The notes under the pieces are model-generated. The model was not told the origin of the DNA. It was given only the letters and a program-made list of their open reading frames with translations, and did not search any database. The position numbers and the translations under genes were made by a program. From Bradyrhizobium sp. WSM471 (GTDB taxonomy: Bacteria > Pseudomonadota > Alphaproteobacteria > Rhizobiales > Xanthobacteraceae), in assembly GCF_000244915.1 (NCBI RefSeq), contig NZ_CM001442.1, positions 806,001-870,000 on the forward strand: a stretch of 64,000 nt of DNA. The letters run 5' to 3'. Below, piece after piece: positions 19,212 through 27,385 of the stretch (its first letter is position 1; every line of letters starts with the position of its first letter).

Positions 19212-20262
19212 GGCCCGCAAGCCCCGATCGCCTCCTGGCGCGACAATGTCCTCGCTTGTCGCCGATACGCTCGAGGAATACGGTTCGATGACGCGGGAGG
19301 CGTTGCTCGGTTACCTGCCAAGCGGCTATCCGAAGCGGTATCTGTACGAATTGCTCGCCGATTATCCTCAGCGGGCCGGCAAGATGATGCGACCTTCCAT
19401 CTGCATCGCGACGGCTCGCGCTTTCGGCGTCAGCCCCGCGGTTGCGGTGCGTTCGGCCGTGGCCATAGAGCTGCTGCACAATGCCATGTTGGTTCACGAC
19501 GACATCCAGGACGGTAGCGAATTGCGCCGCGGCGCGCCCACCCTTCACATGCTTCATGGCGTGCCGCTTGCGATCAACGCCGGCGATGCACTGTTTCTCC
19601 TGAGCCTTCGTCCGCTGCTCGACAATATGGGCCTGTTCGGCAGCGGCCTCGGTCTCCGCATCCTGCGCGAAATGGAGGCCGTCTCCTGGCATTCGCTGGA
19701 AGGCCAAGCGATCGAGCTCGGCTGGATAAGGGAGAATGTGCTTGAGCTGGATGATGCCGACTATCTGAAGATGGTCTTGAAGAAGACCTGCTGGCTCGCG
19801 ACGATCCATCCGTCCCGGATTGGGGCGCTGATCGGGAGCCGGGGGACGCTCGACCTCGAACCGTTTATCCGATTTGGCTTTTTTCTCGGCGCGGCCTTCC
19901 AGATCCAGGATGATCTGCTGAATTTGTCACCCGACGATCGTTACGGGAAGGAATTGAACGGAGATTTGCTGGAGGGCAAGCGGAGTCTCCTGCTGGTTCA
20001 CGCCTACCGTCATGGCTCGACGGTCGAGCGCGCCAGAATGACGAAGCTGTTCCAGCGGCCGCGCGAGAAACGCAGTGAGCAGGATGTAGGCTGGCTGCTG
20101 ACGCTGATGGCGGCATGCGACTCGGTAGGATATGCGCGCCGTTTCGCCCACGCGCTGGCCGGCGCCGCCTTGCACCAATTCGACTTGATCTACGGCAAGC
20201 TTCCGCAGTCGCGGGACAAGGCGTTCCTGCAAGGTCTTGCGACATGGATATTCTTGCGCTGA
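19192..20262 (+). CDS. Polyprenyl diphosphate synthase (trans-isoprenyl type)
   Basis: This 356-residue all-helical enzyme condenses isopentenyl diphosphate with allylic diphosphates. The first Asp-rich motif is VHDDIQDGSELRRG (DDxxD). The second is FQIQDDLLNL, where the last Asp of DDxxD is Asn. The Lys/Arg substrate residues in GKMMRPS and LLEGKRSLLL are present. A GTG at 19192 is the likely start because GGAGGG lies 8 bases upstream; the Met at 19246 has none. Chain length cannot be read securely. It overlaps the preceding gene and is followed directly by the saccharopine-dehydrogenase-like gene. Confidence 0.92.
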   Translation: MSLSADRARKPRSPPGATMSSLVADTLEEYGSMTREALLGYLPSGYPKRYLYELLADYPQRAGKMMRPSICIATARAFGVSPAVAVRSAVAIELLHNAMLVHDDIQDGSELRRGAPTLHMLHGVPLAINAGDALFLLSLRPLLDNMGLFGSGLGLRILREMEAVSWHSLEGQAIELGWIRENVLELDDADYLKMVLKKTCWLATIHPSRIGALIGSRGTLDLEPFIRFGFFLGAAFQIQDDLLNLSPDDRYGKELNGDLLEGKRSLLLVHAYRHGSTVERARMTKLFQRPREKRSEQDVGWLLTLMAACDSVGYARRFAHALAGAALHQFDLIYGKLPQSRDKAFLQGLATWIFLR

Positions 20263-20313
20263 ATGCGCAGCCTTCAAGGACGGGCTTGTGCATCGACGAT
20301 CGAGGGGCAGTCC

Positions 20314-21396
20314 ATGCGTGGTCGAATCTTGATTTATGGGGGAACGGGCTACACGGGCCGATTGATCGCCGAGTACGCCCGAAATTTGCGGCGTGCGACC
20401 GTTATCGCCGGTCGGACGGAGCATCGCGTGCTGGCGCTGGCGGCGGAGTTGGCTTTGTCTGGTCGCGTCGTCACACTCGACGAGCCCCAGGCTATCGACG
20501 ACGCGCTTGGCGATATCGACGTCCTGATCAATGCCGCAAGTCCGTTCGCGCGAACAGCGCCGCCCCTGATCGAGGCGTGCTTACGCACACGGACCCACTA
20601 TCTCGACATCACCGGGGAGCTTCCGATCTTCCAGAGTGCCGCTCGTTATGACGACGCGGCCCGGGAGCGCGGGATCATGATCATGCCGGGCGTCGGGCTG
20701 GGCATTGTGGCGTCCGATTGTCTCGCGCTGCATGTGGCCGGCCGAATCCCGAATGCGAAGTACCTGCGGATGGCGGTGTTGCGGCCGGATTCCTTTTCGC
20801 GCGGCTCTATTCGCTCGGCGCTTGGGTTGAGCAATTCGCAGGTGACGATCCGACGAAACGGGCGATTGATCTTCGTGCCGGTTGGCCGCTTGCAGCGGGT
20901 GTTCGACTATGGTGACGGCGGGCGCGAGAGCGTTGCCGTGAATTGGGCGGATGTCTTCACGGCGTATTACTCGACTGGCATTCGTAACATCGAGGCGTAC
21001 TTCGAAGCCAACCTTGCCTCACGCGCGTTTTACCAGCTGGGCGCGGGCGTCGCCGATGCGTTGCGCCTTCCCCCGGTCGAGCGTTGGCTCGATGCCGTCG
21101 TTCGCACCTTGCCCGACGGCCCCTCCGCGCAGCGGCGCCAGATGGAGAGATGTGTCATCGTCGCGGAGGTGGAGGATAGCTGGCGGCAACGCAGTTGCGC
21201 GCGGCTCGAGACACCTGATGGCTACAGCTTCACCGCCGAAGCAGCCACCGAAATCGCCACGCGGGTGGCGGGCGGCGATTTCCGTCCCGGCTTCCAGACA
21301 CCGGCCGGGGTTTATGGAGCTGATCTCGTTCTCGAATTCAAAGGCACCCGGCGGGAGGAACTCGCCGATTCATTGTCCGCTTGGAGCGTCCCATGA
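20314..21396 (+). CDS. Saccharopine-dehydrogenase-like NAD(P)-binding protein
   Basis: From the ATG at 20314 (ribosome site GAGGGG about 9 bases upstream) the protein has 360 residues. It starts with a Rossmann motif, ILIYGGTGYTGRLIAEYA, then AGRT, the pattern of the trans-acting enoyl reductase/saccharopine dehydrogenase-like group. The segment VLINAASPFARTAPPLIEAC and the following THYLDITGE are also typical. Related proteins reduce double bonds in lipids or polyketides, so here it might reduce an isoprenoid or an activated acid. An in-frame ATG at 20263 touches the previous stop, but it lacks a ribosome site and would add a non-conserved leader. It is the fourth gene of the operon. Confidence 0.87.
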   Translation: MRGRILIYGGTGYTGRLIAEYARNLRRATVIAGRTEHRVLALAAELALSGRVVTLDEPQAIDDALGDIDVLINAASPFARTAPPLIEACLRTRTHYLDITGELPIFQSAARYDDAARERGIMIMPGVGLGIVASDCLALHVAGRIPNAKYLRMAVLRPDSFSRGSIRSALGLSNSQVTIRRNGRLIFVPVGRLQRVFDYGDGGRESVAVNWADVFTAYYSTGIRNIEAYFEANLASRAFYQLGAGVADALRLPPVERWLDAVVRTLPDGPSAQRRQMERCVIVAEVEDSWRQRSCARLETPDGYSFTAEAATEIATRVAGGDFRPGFQTPAGVYGADLVLEFKGTRREELADSLSAWSVP

Positions 21397-21455
21397 TGTG
21401 AATTGGCCGGTTCATGGATTGGCCGGCTGGCGCGTTGCAGGAAATGGAGATGGCT

Positions 21456-22400
21456 ATGGTTCAGTTTATCGTGCGAGCCGACAACCCCGAAGTTCCACCA
21501 CCCTACGATTTTCCCAACATGTCCATCATGAGCTTCCGCTTACCGGCAAACGTGGCAAACCTCCAGAATCTCTGCGACGAGTTGCTGAACATCGGATCGC
21601 TCCAGCGCCGCGGTTTTGAGTACCGGGCCGTTGTGGGTTTCGTGGACATGGACATCGTAACCTACCCCAAAATGCTTTTTGACGACGCGCCTTACAACAG
21701 CTGGGGCTATGCTACCCAGCAAGAGCTCTACTTTCGCTTCATGATTTGGAAACACGAGCCGATACCAGGAACCGGCGTCCTGTTTCCCGCAACGATACCC
21801 GAATGGATGTTCCCGTTTATTTTCGTGGATAATTCATGGTCTATGATAAGCGGCCGCAACGTCATCGGCTTTCCGAAGGTCATGGCGCAGTTCTATCCAA
21901 CGCCGGTTCATAACCCCAGCCCGTTCGCCGTAGCGGTCTCCGCGCTTGCGCTGAAAGCTTACTCTGCGACGACACAGCTCAACTGGCAGCCTATAGTGGA
22001 GATCAAACCCGACAACGGGACACCGCTGCCTCCTCCCGGCAATTGGCCGTGGATCGGCCTCGACACCCTCGCCTATCCAATCCTCGAGCCGTATCTCCAG
22101 GCGTTTCTGGCGACCATCCCAACTACATTCTCGACCATCGGGCTGAAGCAATTCCGCGACGCATCGAGCCCGACGGAAGCGTGCTACCAGGCGGTGGTTG
22201 CGACCCAGTTTGCTCCCTATCAGGTTGGCACACCAACCGCCCTGCCAGCGGCGACCGTCAGAGTCAACCAATATGCAAGCCTCGATATTCCGGGCACCCT
22301 GGGATTTACCGCCAACGCACCATTGCAGCCGATGCTGCAATACGCCGTGACCTTGAGCATGAGGGCACCCGGTGCGACCAATCTTTTCGTCAACAGCTAG
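21456..22400 (+). CDS. Acetoacetate decarboxylase-like protein
   Basis: The ATG at 21456 follows GGAG by about 7 bases and gives 314 residues; Met codons at 21414 and 21444 are alternatives. The core shows the family motif around the Schiff-base lysine, GRNVIGFPKVMAQF (compare ExWGFPKK in acetoacetate decarboxylase). An aromatic-rich segment precedes it (IPEWMFPFIFVDN). Members decarboxylate beta-keto acids or perform aldolase-dehydratase chemistry on larger substrates. The missing Glu before the motif suggests altered chemistry. It is the last gene of the isoprenoid operon. Confidence 0.82.
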   Translation: MVQFIVRADNPEVPPPYDFPNMSIMSFRLPANVANLQNLCDELLNIGSLQRRGFEYRAVVGFVDMDIVTYPKMLFDDAPYNSWGYATQQELYFRFMIWKHEPIPGTGVLFPATIPEWMFPFIFVDNSWSMISGRNVIGFPKVMAQFYPTPVHNPSPFAVAVSALALKAYSATTQLNWQPIVEIKPDNGTPLPPPGNWPWIGLDTLAYPILEPYLQAFLATIPTTFSTIGLKQFRDASSPTEACYQAVVATQFAPYQVGTPTALPAATVRVNQYASLDIPGTLGFTANAPLQPMLQYAVTLSMRAPGATNLFVNS

Positions 22401-22774
22401 CGTTTTGCCGCAATCGAATTCCGAAGAACGCGAGCGTTCTTGATCCGGAGCAGCCCGTGCAAGCGGGGCGAACAAGCCGAGAATCAGAACTATGCGCTCA
22501 ATCCGGCCTAGCAAAAGGGTTGCCGCCGTAGCCCTGCCGGGCGGCTGAAGCGCGCCGCGAAAAGGACGCCACTGCTGCTTCCGCCGCGACCGGCGTCAGG
22601 AAGCACTGCATGCGCTTGCTCAGGTGATCGGCGATGCGCCGGACCGGCAACGCCAAGGGCGCGGCCGAGGCGGAGCCGTGGACGACGTGAGGCGCTTGTC
22701 TTCTGCCTGATATCGCAGCATCGCGCAGTTTTTCACTCATTCAAGCCCGCGCGAAAAGCGTACTCTGGATCATT
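22401..22774. other. Intergenic stretch after the isoprenoid operon
   Basis: A minus-strand frame (22498-22740, 80 codons) crosses this stretch but has no ribosome site and no recognisable family. No terminator with a T-run is obvious. Confidence 0.5.
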
Positions 22775-23235
22775 TTAGACCGACTTCGCCGTGATTACTT
22801 CGGCTGCACCGGCCATCCCACGCTGAAGCCCCCACATCGAAGCCATGGCCAGGCGCGGCGTGCGCTTCTCCAATGTTTACGCGCAATCGCCGATCTGCGG
22901 TCCGTCGCGGATGTGCTTCTATATTGGCCGAACATGCGCTCGCACGGCTCGTACCGGAACAGCTGACCCCCGCTCATCGGCGAAGCCGACGGGGGCGACC
23001 ACCTGAAAAGGATCGGCGTCCGCAACATGCCGGTCGGCAAGACCGGCATGGCGCCGGACCACGAAGGGCTAAAAATGCTCGGCATCGCTCCGGATTCTAT
23101 TATCGGCGTGCATGTCAGCGAATGCGGCGTTGAGCCCTATGAGCGTGTCGACAGGCTGCATCCGACGCAGCGGCAGCGCCCGCGCTACGATTCCTACTTG
23201 TGTGAAAAAGGTTTCGACCCTGATAATCAGCGTGG
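22775..23235 (+). pseudogene. Sulfatase/alkaline phosphatase-superfamily gene, truncated and frameshifted
   Basis: In pieces from different frames the plus strand reads YFGCTGHPTLKPPH, MARRGVRFSNVYAQSPICGP then SRMCFY, HLKRIGVRNMPVGKTGMAPD, and ECGVEPYERVDRLHPT. ICGPSRMCFY holds the sulfatase signature C-x-P-S-R, in which the Cys becomes formylglycine. The downstream pieces match the order of sulfatase N-terminal halves. Several one-base shifts and loss of everything after KGFDPDN near 23230 show that the gene is dead. About two thirds of the protein is missing. Confidence 0.75.
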
Positions 23236-23467
23236 GTACGCTTCTTTTCGGCGCGCGAGATTTGGGAGCCATTGGCTCCTTGCGTTTCTAACTACGCTGT
23301 TCATCGCAGCCAATCCGGCAGTCGGCTACACCTCCTCAACCATCGCCCAAGGGTTCAACGCTCCTCGAACTGAAGCGAGATTCATTGGCGCTAGCCGGCG
23401 AGACATTTCCCGTCATGGTGGTCGCGGCAAGCGTGGGCAAGTAGCGACGCCGGCACACAACGAGCTT

Positions 23468-24514
23468 TTAATTCGGGCGCGGCGGCGGATAGAACAATTT
23501 GGCAAGGCGAATTTCGACCCCAATGTTCTGCCTGAAGCCGCCGGTTGCTTGGAAGTCGTGAAACACGTCGCCCGCTATTGCGAAGTCCGGCGTGACGGGG
23601 ATCTGGAATTCGAAATGGCCCCTCAAGAAATCATCTCGACCGATCGACAAATTCGGCTGTGCTAAGCTGATCGGCAATCCGGCAACCAAAAATCTGCCAT
23701 TTGTAGCTGTCTGCTCGCCGCCCCACGACTTCTCTATCCCAATAGCTGCATAAAGAAAGGTGCTTGGGTTATAGCGTAGAAAGGCTTTGACGTCGTACGA
23801 AGCCCGTTGTGTCAAGGTGTCGTATGTCAAGATTCCGGGGGTTGGCGTGCCAGGCGGATTAATTACCTGGATCGGATTGTTCCCGTCGGTGTGGAACGAC
23901 GCATTAGCGATCAGATCGAAAAACAGCCCATTCAGCTCTGGCGAAAGCTTTCCAAGGCCCTCCGTGTAACCGAGCTGAGGAGTGACAGTGAATTGGTTTG
24001 GCGTAGAGACGTTGACAGCTGCACGGTTGTCGAAGCTTCGCCCGGCCGGCAGCCAGAAAAAACTGGTAAAGCCGAGCCAGCGTTGCACCTTGGCATCAGT
24101 GATGAAGAAATATGTCACGTGCAGCACGGGGTCCACCACGCCTCCGGCAACCGCGTTGTTAGTGCCGGGGATATTGAGGTTGGTCAAAGTCGCTAAGGCC
24201 AGGTCCGCCTCGATCACCAAGGGACGGTTGGCGAACTCGGCAAAATAAGTGGCACGCGTAATCTCATACCAAGTATTGGCGTGCGAGTTCGGCAGTGTAC
24301 GTCCGGTAGGATCGACAAAGGCATTAGATTGAGCATAGCCCAGATATTGGGACACAACTGCCGTGCCGATAGGAAGGGAGCCGCCCTGGTAATCCCCGGC
24401 GTACGTGTGAGGGTTGTTGTCGGACGCTGCAATGGCCGGGTTATTGCCCCCGACCGCTGCACCTAACATTACGGCTCCGGTCAGCGCGATGCGCAAGCAG
24501 TTTTTCGTTGACAT
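23468..24514 (-). CDS. MetA-pathway/SphA-type outer membrane protein
   Basis: The ATG at 24514 has a near-ideal ribosome site (AAGGAGG, 6 bases upstream), giving 348 residues; the frame extends upstream without one. A signal peptide (ALTGAVMLGAAVGGNNPAIA) is followed by a beta-rich protein with many alternating aromatic residues and a C-terminus of outer-membrane type. It resembles the family called phenol-degradation MetA pathway protein (PF13557). Such proteins are thought to help uptake of hydrophobic compounds across the outer membrane. It stands alone. The meta-cleavage genes near 61-63 kb are far away, but the theme of aromatic degradation is shared. Confidence 0.8.
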   Translation of the reverse strand: MSTKNCLRIALTGAVMLGAAVGGNNPAIAASDNNPHTYAGDYQGGSLPIGTAVVSQYLGYAQSNAFVDPTGRTLPNSHANTWYEITRATYFAEFANRPLVIEADLALATLTNLNIPGTNNAVAGGVVDPVLHVTYFFITDAKVQRWLGFTSFFWLPAGRSFDNRAAVNVSTPNQFTVTPQLGYTEGLGKLSPELNGLFFDLIANASFHTDGNNPIQVINPPGTPTPGILTYDTLTQRASYDVKAFLRYNPSTFLYAAIGIEKSWGGEQTATNGRFLVAGLPISLAQPNLSIGRDDFLRGHFEFQIPVTPDFAIAGDVFHDFQATGGFRQNIGVEIRLAKLFYPPPRPN

Positions 24515-24669
24515 CTCGTTCCTCCTTACCGGGACTACTCCAAGGTGAACTTGATTGCCCGTGCAGCCTAATCCTCCTCGGAGCAGAAGATGGTGATCGT
24601 CCGGCAACAGTTGCTAGCGAAATACATTGAGTTGAGGAGCTAGGTTTGTATGTAAGCCAACCTTCCTCA

Positions 24670-25095
24670 TGTTATTGCTACGGCTATGCGAAAGTGTCGC
24701 CCAGAGGTGGTCTTGGTGGATGTCACTCAGGAAAATGCAGCGCATGAAGGGCACGCGGTTGCTTCGGCTTGCCTGATATTCCGGTGATCGCACTCGCACC
24801 CGAGGAAGTTGCGGCACAAGGTTATCGCTTGTGCGGATGCGGGGTTCATCGGCTATGAACTAAGGCCACTCCGATCGCGGCGCTGCGTACGATTGTTGAA
24901 ATGCCAATTCGCGGAATTTCCTTGCGGCCCGAAACTTTCCGCCGAGCTGCTTCGGGCTCTTCGTCGCACCTTGCAAAAGGAGTCTGACGAGCTACTAACG
25001 CGGCGAGAAAGCGATGTTTTTCGTCTCGTTGGGCGCGGCTCATAAGAGCGACAAAAGCTCGAGGATTATCGAGATCTCCGTGGCTGTCAGCTCAT
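24670..25095 (+). pseudogene. NarL/LuxR-type response regulator, heavily frameshifted
   Basis: Fragments in order but in different frames are CRPEVVLVDVTQENA (receiver phosphorylation strand), PVIALAPEEV, VIACADAGFIGYELR, FPCGPKLSAELLRALRR and LTRRESDVFRLVGRGS (start of the LuxR helix-turn-helix). A stop follows, then degenerate EISVAVS sequence where the recognition helix should be. This is the architecture of rhizobial NarL-family regulators. No intact start or output domain remains. Confidence 0.75.
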
Positions 25096-25435
25096 AGGTC
25101 GCGAGAGGGCGGAAGGCGGAAACCAAGTGTCGCCAGTTTTACCTAGCCGCGTCCATCGTAAAGGGCGCGGGGGCTTCAGAGATCTCAGGGGCGCGAAACA
25201 GACACTCACAGGATTACCGAGCCGATTGACACACCAAACTTGCGTCAGAGCCAAAATCGGATGTTGAGAGGCACTCTTGCACCGGCCGCTGCCGTGTTCT
25301 CCACCATCCAAGTGAAGCTTTGAATGGGGACAGGGAGGCTTCCGGAGGTCTGTTGGCCAAAATCAGGAGTTGACCGGTAGGCGGTTCATTCCGCTAAAAT
25401 AGAACGCCGCACCGGCTCTCAGGACGAGCAATTTT
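25096..25435. other. Leader region of the CHAT gene cluster
   Basis: No gene is supported. The stretch lies between the decayed response regulator and the first CHAT gene and contains the putative promoter at 25370-25400. Confidence 0.6.
25370..25400 (+). promoter_or_regulatory. Putative sigma-70-type promoter for the CHAT cluster
   Basis: TTGACC at 25370 and TAAAAT at 25395 are separated by 19 bases and lie 36-66 bases before the ATG at 25436. The -35 box matches the rhizobial housekeeping consensus. The spacer is longer than ideal, so this is tentative. Confidence 0.4.
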
Positions 25436-27385
25436 ATGCATTCCCTGTGGCTCCGCGTCGAACAATTGGACCGGGACAACGGCCGCGTCGCCTTGTTTGA
25501 CGCGCCCTTCCCCGCTGAAGGGACGCGTCCGGTCATCGAACGCGATTTTTCGCTCGCCAGTATTGGCTCGCAGGAATGGACGGATCGGGCGGCGGAGATG
25601 GCCAGCGGAGGGCCATCGATCACTTTATTCGAGGATTTCGGGACTGAGCTTTTCAGGTTGTTGAATCAGGACGTCGTTGCCGAATGGGAGCGGCGGCGTG
25701 AGTTCGGTACGCGAACCTATCTACAAGTAAAACGCAACGAGGCTAGACCTGCTTACGAGCGACAACTAGTTGATTTACCTTGGGAATATCTTGCGAGAAA
25801 GCTCCCCGGTGGGCTCGTTGAACGGTATTTCTCGGATCCAGACAGACCGATGTTGCGAACTCAAGGCGCAGGCAGATCGCCCGGTCCGCTATCTTGCCAA
25901 CTCAATATCCTCGTCATCGCGGGCGAGGTTGTTGATTGGGAAAATGGCGGCTTTCCCGGCGACGATGCCGTTGCGGTCCTACGAGAGTTTCAGCGCTCAG
26001 AAAGTCTCGCCCATGCCGAATTGCTGCAAGCTCCTTCACTTGAAACCCTCGAAGGGATCCTCGATCGCCTCAACCCAGACATTGTGCATTTCAGCGGTCA
26101 TGGCGAGCTGCACCCGGAAACGCAGAGGCCCGCTCTCAAATTCAATAAGCCGGGTGAGCCAACATGGTGGTGGGATACTGACGGCATCCGCACGGTCTTC
26201 CATAACCGGACGCAGAAACCCCGTCTCGTGGTGCTAAACGCATGTGACACGGCGCAGGCGTCCGGGCACCTGTATTCGATTCTTGAAACGCTCATGAGCT
26301 GCGGAATTACCGCGGTCATTGCGGCGCAAGCGCCGATCCGACAAGCCGTTACCTCCGAACTGTCGCAAGCCTTCTACAGAGAGTTGCTGCAAGACAAGCC
26401 AGTCGATGTAGCGCTGACGAAGGCGCGGTACAAGATTGGCCAGCGCCAGCGTGGCGCAGGCTGGCGATCGCGTGATTGGGGACTTCCCGTCCTCAGTGTT
26501 TCGATTGCTCCCGAGGATCTATTTCCACCGAGGCCCGCGTTGGAGCCCGATCCAATTCAAATCTTGCGACGCTGTGCCGTCCTCAGAAAATTCATGCGCA
26601 ATGAAGGCCTGCCGGCGCCGTTCGTAGGGCTCGGATGGATGAACCAGCGCTTCAAGGCGATCGACGCCCTACGCCGCTCTCATTGCCTCGTCATTAAGGG
26701 GCCGCCCAAGGGGGGGAAATCGTGGCTCGTGATGCGAACGCTCCGTGATGCGGTGCAAATCGGTCATCGCGTTAAATATGTCTCGGTATGCGGCGAGAGA
26801 AGTCCCGCCATGAATTACGTCAAGTTGCTTTCCGCGATCATCGATCCCGATCGCACCCAAGTCGGTTCAGAGGTGCACGGGGCGCTGGACGGTGAGGCAT
26901 TCAAGGAATTTGTGGCTGAGCGAGATGCCGCCAGTTCCGTCGAACGGATAGTCGAAGCCTTCGAGAGAGGGCTTCAGGAAATCACAAAGACCCACCAGTT
27001 CACGATTGTGCTCGATCAATTTCAAAGGGAGGCTGCGGTATCTGAATCGTTCCCAGCGGCTGAATTTCGGGCCTTCTTGCTGCCGCTCTGGTTGAGGATT
27101 GCGCAGGGTGCTGTGAAAAACCTGCGCCTGATCACCGTCGTGCGTGACGAATTATACGACAGCTACGGTCTTGCCGCACTGCCCGACGAGCCGATCGAAC
27201 TTAGTCTGTTCAGACGAAACGACGTTCCGATGTTGTTTCAAGAGCTATGCCGGTTTTATCGCGGTGGGGAAATCCCCACGCTGCATAAGGCTGCGCTCAT
27301 CCTTGTCAAAGATTCGCAATGGGATGCGACAAAACTTGAGTTCCTGGGCCAGCTGGTCGAACAAGCCGCAGTGGAAGTGACATGA
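25436..27385 (+). CDS. CHAT-domain cysteine peptidase fused to a STAND-type ATPase
   Basis: The 649-residue protein has a CHAT (caspase-like) domain in its first ~360 residues. The catalytic His is in DIVHFSGHGE (His222) and the catalytic Cys in RLVVLNACDTA (Cys270), with the expected PWEYL and PVLSV flanks. After a linker comes a P-loop ATPase: Walker A IKGPPKGGKSW (420-430) and Walker B FTIVLDQFQ (522-530), with a sensor-like ITVVRDELYD. I infer a switchable protease whose NTPase module controls CHAT activity. The ATG at 25436 follows a weak AGGACGAG site. The stop overlaps the next ATG (ATGA), so translation is coupled to the 1601-aa protein. Target unknown. Confidence 0.88.
   Translation: MHSLWLRVEQLDRDNGRVALFDAPFPAEGTRPVIERDFSLASIGSQEWTDRAAEMASGGPSITLFEDFGTELFRLLNQDVVAEWERRREFGTRTYLQVKRNEARPAYERQLVDLPWEYLARKLPGGLVERYFSDPDRPMLRTQGAGRSPGPLSCQLNILVIAGEVVDWENGGFPGDDAVAVLREFQRSESLAHAELLQAPSLETLEGILDRLNPDIVHFSGHGELHPETQRPALKFNKPGEPTWWWDTDGIRTVFHNRTQKPRLVVLNACDTAQASGHLYSILETLMSCGITAVIAAQAPIRQAVTSELSQAFYRELLQDKPVDVALTKARYKIGQRQRGAGWRSRDWGLPVLSVSIAPEDLFPPRPALEPDPIQILRRCAVLRKFMRNEGLPAPFVGLGWMNQRFKAIDALRRSHCLVIKGPPKGGKSWLVMRTLRDAVQIGHRVKYVSVCGERSPAMNYVKLLSAIIDPDRTQVGSEVHGALDGEAFKEFVAERDAASSVERIVEAFERGLQEITKTHQFTIVLDQFQREAAVSESFPAAEFRAFLLPLWLRIAQGAVKNLRLITVVRDELYDSYGLAALPDEPIELSLFRRNDVPMLFQELCRFYRGGEIPTLHKAALILVKDSQWDATKLEFLGQLVEQAAVEVT

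Noticed and set aside
23028..23052. Inverted repeat CATGCCGGTC/GACCGGCATG
   Set aside because: It falls inside the sulfatase remnant, where it encodes the conserved NMPVGKTGM stretch, so coding constraint explains it.
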